NCBI GenBank assembly: GCA_009692555.1
Contig: SHYY01000058.1
Location: 1-32,602, forward strand
Source of the DNA: Myxococcales bacterium
GTDB lineage: Bacteria; Myxococcota_A; Polyangia; Palsa-1104; SHYY01
Length of the DNA stretch: 32,602 nucleotides
Direction of reading: 5' to 3'
Positions 14,421-22,178 of the stretch are shown here, piece after piece (position 1 is the first letter of the stretch; each line of letters begins with the position of its first letter). The translations under genes were made by a program, and so were the position numbers. The notes under the pieces were generated by a model. It saw only the letters and a list, made by a program, of their open reading frames with translations. It ran no database searches and had not been told where the DNA came from.

Positions 14421-14429
14421 TGATAGCTT
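14421..14429 (+). promoter_or_regulatory. possible extended -10 element before the FHA gene
   Basis: TGATAGCTT fits TGnTAnnnT and ends eleven bases before ATG 14441, so the message would have a leader of only a few bases. There is no ribosome site, which agrees with a nearly leaderless start. Confidence 0.35.
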
Positions 14430-14440
14430 CGTCCCCTGCC

Positions 14441-16078
14441 ATGCCCAAGCTCGTATTCCACGACTCGGATGGAATCGATCGCACCGTCGACCTCGGCGCC
14501 GAGCCGACCCTGATCGGGCGCGCCAACGAGTGCCAGGTGCAGACCCAGGACGCGATGGTCTCGCGGCGGCACGCGCGCATCGTCTGGGACGGCGGCTACT
14601 GGATCGAGGATCTCGGGAGCTCGAACGGTGTCCACGTCGGTGGTGAGCGCGTCCAGCGCGCGCCGATCCGGCCCGGCGACGAGGTGCGCTGCGGCAGCCT
14701 GGTCCTGAAGATGGTGCCCGACCTCACACCCCGGCCAACGCCGCGCCCGGTGCCCCAGGCCACTCCCGCGGCGCGCGCGCGCCCCACCGCGCCGCCGGCC
14801 GCGCCGCCCTCGCCGGCGGACTACGGCCCGCCGCCCGGTGACGATTACGGCGCCCCACCCCCGGCCGACGACTACGGCGCCCCGCCGTCCGCCGATGACT
14901 ACGGCGCGCCACCGCCCTATCAGCCGCCGCCCGCCTACGAGGCGCCGGAAGAGGCTCCCCCGCCGCCTCCCGCTCCCCCACCGCGCCGCGCGCCCACCGC
15001 TCCGCCGGTCGCTGGAAAAGGAGGAGACTTCGAGCTCGAGCGGACGCGGCGGGTCCAGGCCGAGGAGGCCGTGCTCTCCGCGGAGCAGCGGGCCGCCAGC
15101 GCCGAGGGGAGGCTATTCGAGTTCGAGCAGCAGGTGGCCGAGCTGTCGTCGCGGGCAGCGGCCGCGGAGACGCAGGCGCAGGCGGCTGCCGCGCGGGCCG
15201 GCGAGCTCGAGACCAGCGCGCGCGATGGCGAGAAATTCCGGCGGCAGGTCGATCAGCTCAAGGCCGATCTGAAGCGGATGCGCGGCGGCGGGCCGAGCTC
15301 GCCCGAGGACACCGGGCTGACCCCGGCGGCCGATCCCGGCGAGCTGATGGCGGTCACCGGCGAGCGCGACCGGCTCAAGCAGCGGGTGGCCGATCTCGAG
15401 GCCGAGCTGGCGCGCGCCGAGGGTGGGAAGCCGCTCGCGGCCCCGCCTTCGCCCGCGGACTCGGCCGAGGTGCCGCTGCTCAAGCGCAAGATCGAACAGC
15501 TGACCGCCGAGATCCGGCGGCTCCGCGGCGGGCAGCCCGCTTCCGTCGACGACTCGGCGGGAAGGGTGGCCGATCTCGAGGCGCGGCTCGCCAAGGCGGA
15601 GCAGGATCGCGACGAGGCGCTCCGGCGGGCCAGCGAGGCCGCGTCGGCGCCGGCAGCGGCCGCGGCGCCGGCTGACGACGTGGTCAAGTTGAAGCGGATG
15701 CTGGAGCAGCTCACCGCCGAGAACCGGCGCCTCCGCCAGGGGGCCGCTGCGCCTGCCGAGGATCCACGGGTGGCGGAGCTGACCGCGCGGGTGGCGCTGG
15801 TCGAGCAGGAGCGCGACGCGGCCCGCAAGGCGCCTGCGGCCAAGGCGGCCGGAGCGGCGGATCCCGCGACCGTCGAGGCGGCGAGCGCCTTGAACGACTC
15901 CTTGAGCGAGCTGCGCGGGAGCCTGCGCGCCGCCAACGACGAGATCGGCGTCCTCGGCGTCGAGGCGCCCGGCGACTCGGTGACGGTGCTGAAGGACGCG
16001 CTCGGGTCGGCCACCGAGCAGCTCGAGGCGGCGCGCGGCCAGCTCCGCGAGCTGAAGCGGGCTCTGGGCGTGCCCTAG
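14441..16078 (+). CDS. FHA-domain protein with Pro-rich linker and long coiled coil
   Basis: The 545-residue cytoplasmic protein starts with a complete forkhead-associated domain, which binds phosphothreonine: G26-R27, S41-x-x-H44 and N62-G63 are the expected recognition residues. Residues about 95-195 are a low-complexity linker in which D-D-Y-G-A-P-P repeats at least three times, followed by long Pro runs. From about 205 to the end the protein is a Glu/Ala/Arg/Leu coiled coil. Segments such as L-K-R-K-I-E-Q-L-T-A-E-I-R-R-L-R-G-G recur three times (near 280, 350 and 420), which suggests internal duplication. It may act as a phospho-dependent scaffold. No kinase gene is adjacent. The next gene starts two bases after the stop. 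Confidence 0.85.
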   Translation: MPKLVFHDSDGIDRTVDLGAEPTLIGRANECQVQTQDAMVSRRHARIVWDGGYWIEDLGSSNGVHVGGERVQRAPIRPGDEVRCGSLVLKMVPDLTPRPTPRPVPQATPAARARPTAPPAAPPSPADYGPPPGDDYGAPPPADDYGAPPSADDYGAPPPYQPPPAYEAPEEAPPPPPAPPPRRAPTAPPVAGKGGDFELERTRRVQAEEAVLSAEQRAASAEGRLFEFEQQVAELSSRAAAAETQAQAAAARAGELETSARDGEKFRRQVDQLKADLKRMRGGGPSSPEDTGLTPAADPGELMAVTGERDRLKQRVADLEAELARAEGGKPLAAPPSPADSAEVPLLKRKIEQLTAEIRRLRGGQPASVDDSAGRVADLEARLAKAEQDRDEALRRASEAASAPAAAAAPADDVVKLKRMLEQLTAENRRLRQGAAAPAEDPRVAELTARVALVEQERDAARKAPAAKAAGAADPATVEAASALNDSLSELRGSLRAANDEIGVLGVEAPGDSVTVLKDALGSATEQLEAARGQLRELKRALGVP

Positions 16079-16080
16079 AC

Positions 16081-16911
16081 ATGGCCTCCTTCCCCTCCAG
16101 CGACGGCACCGAGCTTCACGAGCTCACCTGGTCACCCGAAGGGGCGGCGAAGGGGACGGTGGTGATCGTCCACGGCTACGGCGAGCACATCGCACGCTAC
16201 GATCACGTCGGGCGCGCGCTCGCGAAGGCTGGTTTTGTCGTGCGCGGGTGCGATCTGCGGGGCCACGGCCGCTCCGGCGGCGCGCGCGGCTTCATTCGCC
16301 GCTTCGACGACTACCTCGCCGACGTCGACGCGCTGGTCGATCGGGCGAAGGGCGATCCGCGCCCGCTCTGGCTGCTCGGCCACTCCAACGGCGGCCTGAT
16401 CGCGCTCCACTGGGCGCTGCGGCACCGCGATCGGCTGGCGGGACTGGTGCTCTCCTCGCCGTTCTTCAAGCTCAAGCTGGATGTGCCGAAGATCAAGATC
16501 CTCGCCGGCCGCGTCTTCTCGACGCTGTGGCCGGGCCTCCGGCTGCCCGCGGGGCTGCAGGGCAGCGACGTCTCGCGCGATCCGGAGATCGCGCGCCTCT
16601 ACGATTCCGACCCGCTCAACAACAAGAGCGCCACCGCGCGCTGGTTCACCGAGACGGTGGGCGCGCAAGAGGAGGCCCTGGCGCGGGCCGCCGAGCTCGA
16701 CCTGCCCTGCCTCGTCCTCCACGGAAGCGGCGACAAGATCGCCGACCACGCGCGCAGCGAGGAGCTGTTCCAGCGCCTCGCAAGCGTCGACAAGACGCTG
16801 CGGATCGAGCCTGGCCAATACCACGAGCTGTTCAACGAGATCGAGCCGGATCGCTCGCGCACCGTCGACGGGCTGGTGCGCTGGCTCGAGGCCCACACGA
16901 CCCCGGCCTGA
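16081..16911 (+). CDS. alpha/beta hydrolase, monoacylglycerol lipase-like
   Basis: The 276-residue cytoplasmic serine hydrolase belongs to the Hydrolase_4 / monoacylglycerol lipase group. It shows the oxyanion motif V-H-G-Y-G-E-H, the C-D-L-R-G-H-G-R-S-G loop, the nucleophile elbow G-H-S-N-G-G (Ser102), the acid residue in H-G-S-G-D-K-I-A-D, and the catalytic His in Y-H-E-L-F-N-E. Most relatives have Met instead of Asn after the catalytic Ser. Substrate is probably a monoglyceride or lysophospholipid by family analogy only. It starts two bases after the FHA gene stop without a ribosome site, so it is probably translated by coupling. Confidence 0.9.
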   Translation: MASFPSSDGTELHELTWSPEGAAKGTVVIVHGYGEHIARYDHVGRALAKAGFVVRGCDLRGHGRSGGARGFIRRFDDYLADVDALVDRAKGDPRPLWLLGHSNGGLIALHWALRHRDRLAGLVLSSPFFKLKLDVPKIKILAGRVFSTLWPGLRLPAGLQGSDVSRDPEIARLYDSDPLNNKSATARWFTETVGAQEEALARAAELDLPCLVLHGSGDKIADHARSEELFQRLASVDKTLRIEPGQYHELFNEIEPDRSRTVDGLVRWLEAHTTPA

Positions 16912-17035
16912 TCGACTACTTCCGAGAATCGTCGCGGCGCGCGAAGATTTTCGAGCGGCCAGAGGCGGCGTCGGCGCGTAGTCGCGCCGTGGGCAGGAGG
17001 GGGGACCCCAACGGCTCTGCCAAGGCTCTGCCGGC

Positions 17036-17055
17036 GGGGCGGGGTGGCCCGCCCC
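17036..17055. repeat. GC-only inverted repeat
   Basis: GGGGCGGG pairs with CCCGCCCC around GTGG; the outer C17035-G17056 pair extends it. Confidence 0.6.
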
Positions 17056-17065
17056 GTGGGATCGT

Positions 17066-17117
17066 TCAGCGCGGCCCACGGGCTGCGCTTTTGGTTGCGG
17101 CCTGTGGGCCGCGCTGA
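17066..17117. terminator. 13-14 bp inverted repeat, possible bidirectional terminator
   Basis: CAGCGCGGCCCAC at 17067-17079 is exactly complementary to GTGGGCCGCGCTG at 17104-17116, with a further T-A pair outside and a 24-base loop containing TTTT. There is no T run after either arm. It lies between the 3' ends of two convergent genes. Confidence 0.45.
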
Positions 17118-17279
17118 GAGCCGGTGAGCAAATCCCTCCCGTCGCCTCGCGAGCGATCCGCGGCGCATCGCTTCGTTGCTCCTCGTCACCTACAGAGAGT
17201 AGGTCTCCTCGTCGCGCCTCGCGCTGCTTGCGTCTCGCTCGCGGGGCTCGGTCCGGGATTCACTCACGGGCTCTGAGCC

Positions 17280-17768
17280 TCAGGGAGCGGCGTCCTTGAG
17301 CCTTCCGAGCAATCGGTCGCTCCGCCGGATCACCGCCCCGGCGACGATCCCGCCGGCGCAGTCCTGCGAGTTGGTGGAGCTCTCCGTCTTCCGGATCTCG
17401 ACGCAGTGCACCTCCAGGGTCGCACCGTGCTCCGCGCCCGCGCAGAGGTGCCAGGAGTACTGAAAGCCCTCGCCGAGCAGGTCTTTCGCCGCTCCGTCGA
17501 GCGTGAACCAGGCCCCCGCCACGCAGGTCGGCCCGCCGTTCTGCCCCGGGTTGACCATCACCGCCTCCTCGTTCCCCGGGGTCGCCGCGATCCGGATCCC
17601 CGGCGCCCCCATCGCTCCCCGGAGCGCCTCCTCCGCCGCGGCGACGGTGCGCTTGCGGGAGCCCAGCCACGTCGCTGGCTGCTTCGGGTAGACCGCTGCC
17701 CCGCACGCGGCCAGGAGGGGCACCAGCACGACGGCGAGCCCCGCCGCGGCGATACCGGCGCGGGCCAT
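17280..17768 (-). CDS. small lipoprotein of unknown function
   Basis: The 162-residue product has a classical lipoprotein signal with a long hydrophobic core and the lipobox L-L-A-A-C (Cys22). The mature part has an A-A-A-E-E-A-L-R-G-A-M helix, a central strand region with T-C-V-A-G-A-W-F-T-L-D-G-A-A-K-D-L-L, W-H-L-C, V-H-C-V-E-I and D-C-A-G-G. That gives two likely disulfides. Its ATG immediately follows the stop of the OmpA-like gene with no spacing (TAGATG), so the two are coupled. The partner suggests a role in the cell envelope. The family was not recognised. Confidence 0.8.
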   Translation of the reverse strand: MARAGIAAAGLAVVLVPLLAACGAAVYPKQPATWLGSRKRTVAAAEEALRGAMGAPGIRIAATPGNEEAVMVNPGQNGGPTCVAGAWFTLDGAAKDLLGEGFQYSWHLCAGAEHGATLEVHCVEIRKTESSTNSQDCAGGIVAGAVIRRSDRLLGRLKDAAP

Positions 17769-18698
17769 CTACTTCGCCGCCTCCTTGGGCTCCTCCAGCG
17801 GCGGCAGGTCGGAGAGGTTCGGCTGGAGGATGATCTCGATCCGGCGATTCTGCGCGCGGTGTTCGCTGGTGTCGTTCGCGGCGATCGGATCGAACTCGCC
17901 GTAGCCGCCTGCCGCGAGGACCTGCGGCCGCATTCCATTGGCGACCAGGAAGCGCGTCACCTCGACCGCGCGCGCCGTCGAGAGCTCCCAGTTCGACGGG
18001 AAGCGCGCCGTCTTGATCGGCAGGTCGTCGGTGTGGCCAGCGACGAGAAACCGGCGATCGGGGATGGTCGCCAGCGCCTGGGCGAGCTTGCCGAGCGCGG
18101 TCTTGCCGTCGGCCTTGATGTCGGTCTTGCCCGAGTCGAACAGCACGTCGCTCTCCAGCGCGATCAGCATCCGCCCCTCGCGGATCACCACCTTCAGCTG
18201 CCCCGCGTCGATCATCGAGCGCAGCTTCTGCATCAGGTCGCGGAACGCCGCTGCGCGCGCCTCCGCCGCCGCCTTCTGCTTCCGGAGCTCCTCGAGGCGC
18301 GCCTTGGCGTCGTCGAGGAACTGCGCCATCTGCCCCTTCTCGCTGGAGAGCTTGTCGACGTTCTGACCGAGCTTCTCGAGGCGCTTCTTCAGCTCGCCGA
18401 CCAGCGCGGTCGATTCGTCGAACTGCTTCTGCAGCCCGTCGCGCGCCGCCGTGGTGGCGGTCAGCCGAGCGCTCCCCTCCTTCAGGTCCTTCTCCAAGGC
18501 GGCGATCTTTCCGTCGAGCTCCTTCGCCCGCGCCGACAGCTCGCCGATCTCCTTCTTCTGCGCCGCCTCCCGCGCGTCCGTCTCCTGCTTCAGCTTTCCG
18601 AGCTCGGCGACCTTGGCGTCGAAGGTCCCGGTGGTGACGCACCCCCCGGCGAACACCGCCGTCAACGCAGCCAACCGCACCGTCCGACCGATCGACAT
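17769..18698 (-). CDS. OmpA-family peptidoglycan-binding lipoprotein with coiled coil
   Basis: The 309-residue protein has a lipoprotein signal ending in F-A-G-G-C (Cys20) and a long Lys/Glu/Leu coiled coil (about 30-165). A C-terminal OmpA-like domain follows (about 180-300) with S-D-V-L-F-D-S-G-K-T-D-I, V-A-G-H-T-D, N-W-E-L-S-T-A-R-A and N-R-R-I-E-I. These last motifs hold the peptidoglycan-binding Asp and Arg. The layout suits an outer-membrane-anchored spacer that grips the cell wall. ATG 18698 is well supported by GAGGAGG six bases upstream and a promoter at 18726-18753; the longer opening upstream has no signal character. A small lipoprotein gene follows without a gap. Confidence 0.9.
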   Translation of the reverse strand: MSIGRTVRLAALTAVFAGGCVTTGTFDAKVAELGKLKQETDAREAAQKKEIGELSARAKELDGKIAALEKDLKEGSARLTATTAARDGLQKQFDESTALVGELKKRLEKLGQNVDKLSSEKGQMAQFLDDAKARLEELRKQKAAAEARAAAFRDLMQKLRSMIDAGQLKVVIREGRMLIALESDVLFDSGKTDIKADGKTALGKLAQALATIPDRRFLVAGHTDDLPIKTARFPSNWELSTARAVEVTRFLVANGMRPQVLAAGGYGEFDPIAANDTSEHRAQNRRIEIILQPNLSDLPPLEEPKEAAK

Positions 18699-18725
18699 GG
18701 ACAACCTCCTCATATTCGCGGGCGC

Positions 18726-18753
18726 ATTATCCGCCAATCGTCCGGGGGCGCAA
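18726..18753 (-). promoter_or_regulatory. promoter of the OmpA-like gene
   Basis: On the minus strand GATAAT (18731-18726) matches five of six -10 bases. TTGCGC (18753-18748) lies 16 bases upstream as a partial -35. The leader would be about 20 bases and contains GAGGAGG. Confidence 0.45.
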
Positions 18754-18804
18754 ATCGCCACGCGGCCCCCGGAGGTTCGAGAAACGGTTTACGATGCGGT
18801 CGCC

Positions 18805-19830
18805 ATGCCCATCGCGCGCCCCAGGCTGCTCCTCTCCGCTGCCCTTCGTGGAGCCCCCGCGGCCTGGCTGGTCCTCGCGCTCGCCAGTCCGATCGTGGGA
18901 TGCGACACCGGCGCGCGCCTCGGGGCGCTGTGGCGCGGGCTCGACGAGCGCTCCGATCCTCAGCCCATCGTCGCTGCGGCCACTGCGCTGGTCCCCGGGA
19001 TCGATCGCCTGCGGCGTCCCGGCGAGTTCGTCCTCGATCTCCGCGCCGATGGTGCGCTCCTCCTCGCCGAGGTCGATCCCGCGCCGCCGGACTCGGATGG
19101 TGGCCGTCGCCTGCGCGTGCGCGCTGTCGGGGGTCGTGGCGCACCAAAGGCCCTCGCGGACGCCGGCCTCCTCGAGGATGCGCGCTACCTGCCGGGCACG
19201 TCCGCGCTGCTGGCGATCACCGTCGATCACCGACTGCTCCTCCTCGACGACGCGAAGGGAGCGCCCGAGGTGCTGGCGCGCGACGCCCACGGGCCGCTCT
19301 CGATCGCGCCTGGCGGGCATTTCGCGGCGCTCCTCCGCGGTGCGATGCCGGATCTCGCGCCGGCCCGACTCGCGCTGGCCCGATCGACCCGCTCGATCGA
19401 GACGCTCGATCCTGCGCTGGCGCCCTGCTGGGGCGTGCTGGTCGACGACGATGGCAGCCTGCGATTTGTCGCAGGTCGCGCAGGCGTTCGGGGAGGCAAG
19501 CCCGCCTGGCATCGCACGGGACCTGCCGGAAGCGTCGGCGCGCTGCTCGCAACGCCCCTCGTGGCCGCGCCTTCGGGGGGGCCGTTCGCCGACGGTCCCA
19601 CTGCGCCGTTGCGGGCCTTGCGTAGCGTCCTTTTCGAGAACGAGGCCGGCCTCCACATCGTCGACGACGACGGCCGATCACTCGGCGCTCCGGTGTCCGC
19701 TTTCCTCCCGGTGGCGCTCCCCGGCCAGGCGGCGCTGCTGGTCCACGCCGCGCGGGATGGCGGCGCCCTGCGGGTGCTCGACGTCCGGGCGCTCGAACAG
19801 GCCGCCGCGGCTGGCGAGCCCGTGCGATGA
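18805..19830 (+). CDS. lipoprotein of unknown function, possible beta-propeller
   Basis: The 341-residue product has a signal peptide whose core W-L-V-L-A-L-A-S-P-I-V-G-C ends in a canonical lipobox (Cys33). The mature protein has few cysteines, unlike its neighbours. It shows recurring strand-turn units such as D-L-R-A-D-G-A-L-L-L, L-L-A-I-T-V-D-H-R-L-L-L-L-D-D, G-V-L-V-D-D-D-G-S-L-R-F-V and L-H-I-V-D-D-D-G-R-S-L, suggesting a propeller of irregular blades. ATG 18805 is chosen for the signal. TACGAT at 18790-18795 could be a -10 giving an almost leaderless message. The stop overlaps the next start (ATGA at 19827-19830), so it heads a coupled three-gene unit. I do not recognise the family. 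Confidence 0.75.
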   Translation: MPIARPRLLLSAALRGAPAAWLVLALASPIVGCDTGARLGALWRGLDERSDPQPIVAAATALVPGIDRLRRPGEFVLDLRADGALLLAEVDPAPPDSDGGRRLRVRAVGGRGAPKALADAGLLEDARYLPGTSALLAITVDHRLLLLDDAKGAPEVLARDAHGPLSIAPGGHFAALLRGAMPDLAPARLALARSTRSIETLDPALAPCWGVLVDDDGSLRFVAGRAGVRGGKPAWHRTGPAGSVGALLATPLVAAPSGGPFADGPTAPLRALRSVLFENEAGLHIVDDDGRSLGAPVSAFLPVALPGQAALLVHAARDGGALRVLDVRALEQAAAAGEPVR

Positions 19831-22178
19831 GGCGGCGCCCACCCGCCTCGGCCCTGGCGCTGCTGGTGCTCGGCGACCTCCTGATCGCCGCGCGCGCAGC
19901 CCAGGCGGTGCGTCTCCGCCGCCCCTTCGCCCCCGCGCTCGCAGTGCGCTACGGCTACGACAACAACCACGGCAACGCCGGCTGCAGCGACTACAACTGC
20001 GGCGGCGACTGCTACGACGGCCACACCGGCTCCGACTTTCCGCTCGGCCTCGGCACCGACGTCCTCGCCGCCGCCGAGGGCAAGGTGACCCAGGTGAACG
20101 ATGGATGCGCCAACTACGGGTATTTCGGGAATACCTGCGGAGGCCGCTGCGGCAACTACGTGCGGATCGCGCACGACGACGGCACCGTCACCCTCTACTG
20201 CCACATGCTGCTCGGCTCGCTGCGCGTCGGTGTCGGCGATCACGTCGGATGCGGCCAGCCGATCGGCCGCTCGGCCAGCTCCGGCAGCTCCACCGGACCG
20301 CACCTCCATCTCGGATGGATCCGCGGCGGCGTCACCACCGACGCCTACCGGGGCCCCTGCACCGGCTCCCCCGGCTCGTGGATGCAGCAGAACGGCTATC
20401 GCCAGGCGGTCTCCGACAGCTGCGAGTGCCAGCCCTCCGCCGAGGTCTGCAACGGGCGCGACGACGACTGCGACGGCAAGGTGGACGAGGACCTGCAACG
20501 CGGCTGCGGCAGCGACGTGGGCGAGTGCTCCCGCGGCACCGAGCACTGCAACGGCGGCCAGTGGCAGGGCTGCACCGGCAAGCCGGCTCGCGCCGAGGAG
20601 TGCGACGGCAAGGACAACGACTGCAACGGCAAGACCGACGAGGACCTGGTGCGCGGCTGCGGCACCGACGTGGGCGAATGCACCACCGGGACCGAGGAGT
20701 GCATCCAGGCGCGCTGGAGCGAGTGCAGCGGGGTCCGCGCCGTGCCCGAGATCTGCGACCGGCGCGACAACGACTGCAACGGCGCCACCGATGAGGCGGA
20801 GGTTTGCGAGCGCGACGAGCTGGTGCTCCAGGCGGGCGCGCTCGATCCGGGTGGGAGCACCGATGTCGACGGCGACGGGCGCGCCGACGCCTGCGCGGTG
20901 GGCGCCTCGGGCGTGGAGTGCCACCTCGCGCGCCGTGGCGGGTTCCGTGACGTGGTGCTCGGACCGCCCTTTGCGCCGCGCCCGGGAGCGCTGCCGGCGA
21001 TCGCCCTCGGGGATCTCGACGGGGACGGGCGCGCCGATCTCTGCGTGCTCGACGGCGACGGGCTCGGCTGCTACCGCTCGCAAGACGGGCGCGCCTTCGG
21101 TGCGCGGATCGAAGGGCCGCCGGTGCCCGCTGCCGGCGCCGCGGGCGAGATCGGATTGGTCGGTACGCTCCGCCTGATGGATGTCGACGGCGATGGCCGC
21201 GCCGATCTCTGCCTGCGCGGGGCGGCCGGGCTCGCCTGCCATCGCTCGTCGCTGCGCCCGCGGAGGGAGGAGGGCGGCCCCGGCTTCGACGAGGCGGTGG
21301 TGCTGGCGGATCTCTCGGACGCCGCCGGCTTCGGACGCACCGCCAACCTCGCCACCCTCCGGATGGGCGATCTCGACGGCGACGGGCGGGCCGACGTCTG
21401 CGCGCGCGCCGCGGACGGCGTCCGGTGCTGGCTCTCCGACGGGCGGGCCTTCTCGCGCCAGGTGCGCGGCCCGGAGTGGAGCGACGCCGCCGGCTTCGCC
21501 CCGCTGCCGATGCAGGCCACGCTCCGGCTGGCCGACGTCGACGGCGACGGACGCGCCGATCTGTGCGGCCGGACGCCCGAGGGCTTCGCGTGTCACCTCT
21601 CGACCGGCGATGGCTTCGGCGCGAAGGTGGCGGGCCCGGCGCTGGCGGAGCCGTCGTGGAACGAGCCCTCGTCGTACGCTTCCCTGCGCCTCGGCGATCT
21701 CGACGGCGACGGGCGCTCCGATCTATGCACGCGCGGCGAGGCGGGCGTCTCCTGCACCCGCTCGGGCGGCCCACGCGGCTTCGCGGAGCAGTGGCTCGGA
21801 CCGTCGCTGACCGACGCGCAGGGATGGAACGCGCCGGCTCGCTATCGCACCCTGCGGATGGCCGACATCGACGGCGATCGACGCGACGATCTGTGCGTCC
21901 GCGCCGGCGATGGGCTGCGCTGCTACACCTGGGACGGCGTGCCGCTGGCGTTGCTGGTGCTCGGCCCAGCGTGGAGCGACGCGGCGGGCTGGGATCGCGT
22001 CGAGCGCTTCGCCACCATCCGCATCGCGGGGCGTGGGCGAGGCATGGCACCGGAGATGTGGCTGCTCGGCGGGTGCAGCGCCGGCCCGGTCCGGCAGGAG
22101 GGTGGCCCGGGTGGCTTCGCGCTCCTTTTCGGGGCGCTGCTTCTGGTGGTGCTGTTCCATCGCGGAAGAGGTCGATGA
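19827..22178 (+). CDS. secreted M23 metallopeptidase with MopE-like motifs, seven-repeat propeller and Cys/TM/Arg C-terminus
   Basis: The 783-residue protein has an N-terminal signal and an M23 (LytM) domain at about 40-170, with zinc ligands H66-x3-D70 and H159-x-H161, expected to cut peptidoglycan cross-links or act as a scaffold. Three MopE-type units follow at about 205-325, each with C-[ND]-G/R-x-D-[ND]-D-C-[DN]-G-x-x-D-E. Then come seven FG-GAP-like repeats (about 340-735) with D-x-D-G-D-G-R-A-D-L-C, each carrying a matching Cys pair. The protein ends in G-G-C-S-A-G, a hydrophobic helix and H-R-G-R-G-R, which resembles a MYXO-CTERM sorting tail. Starts and stops overlap both neighbours by ATGA. 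M23 identity is secure; the tail call is by pattern only. Confidence 0.9.
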   Translation: MRRRPPASALALLVLGDLLIAARAAQAVRLRRPFAPALAVRYGYDNNHGNAGCSDYNCGGDCYDGHTGSDFPLGLGTDVLAAAEGKVTQVNDGCANYGYFGNTCGGRCGNYVRIAHDDGTVTLYCHMLLGSLRVGVGDHVGCGQPIGRSASSGSSTGPHLHLGWIRGGVTTDAYRGPCTGSPGSWMQQNGYRQAVSDSCECQPSAEVCNGRDDDCDGKVDEDLQRGCGSDVGECSRGTEHCNGGQWQGCTGKPARAEECDGKDNDCNGKTDEDLVRGCGTDVGECTTGTEECIQARWSECSGVRAVPEICDRRDNDCNGATDEAEVCERDELVLQAGALDPGGSTDVDGDGRADACAVGASGVECHLARRGGFRDVVLGPPFAPRPGALPAIALGDLDGDGRADLCVLDGDGLGCYRSQDGRAFGARIEGPPVPAAGAAGEIGLVGTLRLMDVDGDGRADLCLRGAAGLACHRSSLRPRREEGGPGFDEAVVLADLSDAAGFGRTANLATLRMGDLDGDGRADVCARAADGVRCWLSDGRAFSRQVRGPEWSDAAGFAPLPMQATLRLADVDGDGRADLCGRTPEGFACHLSTGDGFGAKVAGPALAEPSWNEPSSYASLRLGDLDGDGRSDLCTRGEAGVSCTRSGGPRGFAEQWLGPSLTDAQGWNAPARYRTLRMADIDGDRRDDLCVRAGDGLRCYTWDGVPLALLVLGPAWSDAAGWDRVERFATIRIAGRGRGMAPEMWLLGGCSAGPVRQEGGPGGFALLFGALLLVVLFHRGRGR

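Larger units (their letters stand above)
16912..17279. repeat. gene-free, hairpin-rich spacer between convergent genes
   Basis: No plausible gene is seen. The stretch is a series of inverted and direct repeats: GGCTCTGCC twice in tandem (17013-17021 and 17024-17032), an eight-base-pair GC hairpin (17036-17055), a 13-14 base-pair hairpin (17066-17117), an AGCGAT/ATCGCT stem near 17150-17175, and ACCTAC/GTAGGT (17188-17204). The second half is pyrimidine-rich on the plus strand. It may combine termination for both flanking genes with a REP-like element, but other copies would be needed to show that. Confidence 0.5.

Noticed and set aside
17066-17117. tRNA or other known RNA gene
   Set aside because: There is one long hairpin only; no cloverleaf, anticodon arm or CCA end could be found.
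20835-22060. Further selenocysteine codons in the Cys-rich proteins
   Set aside because: None of these frames contains an internal TGA; all Cys positions use TGC or TGT.
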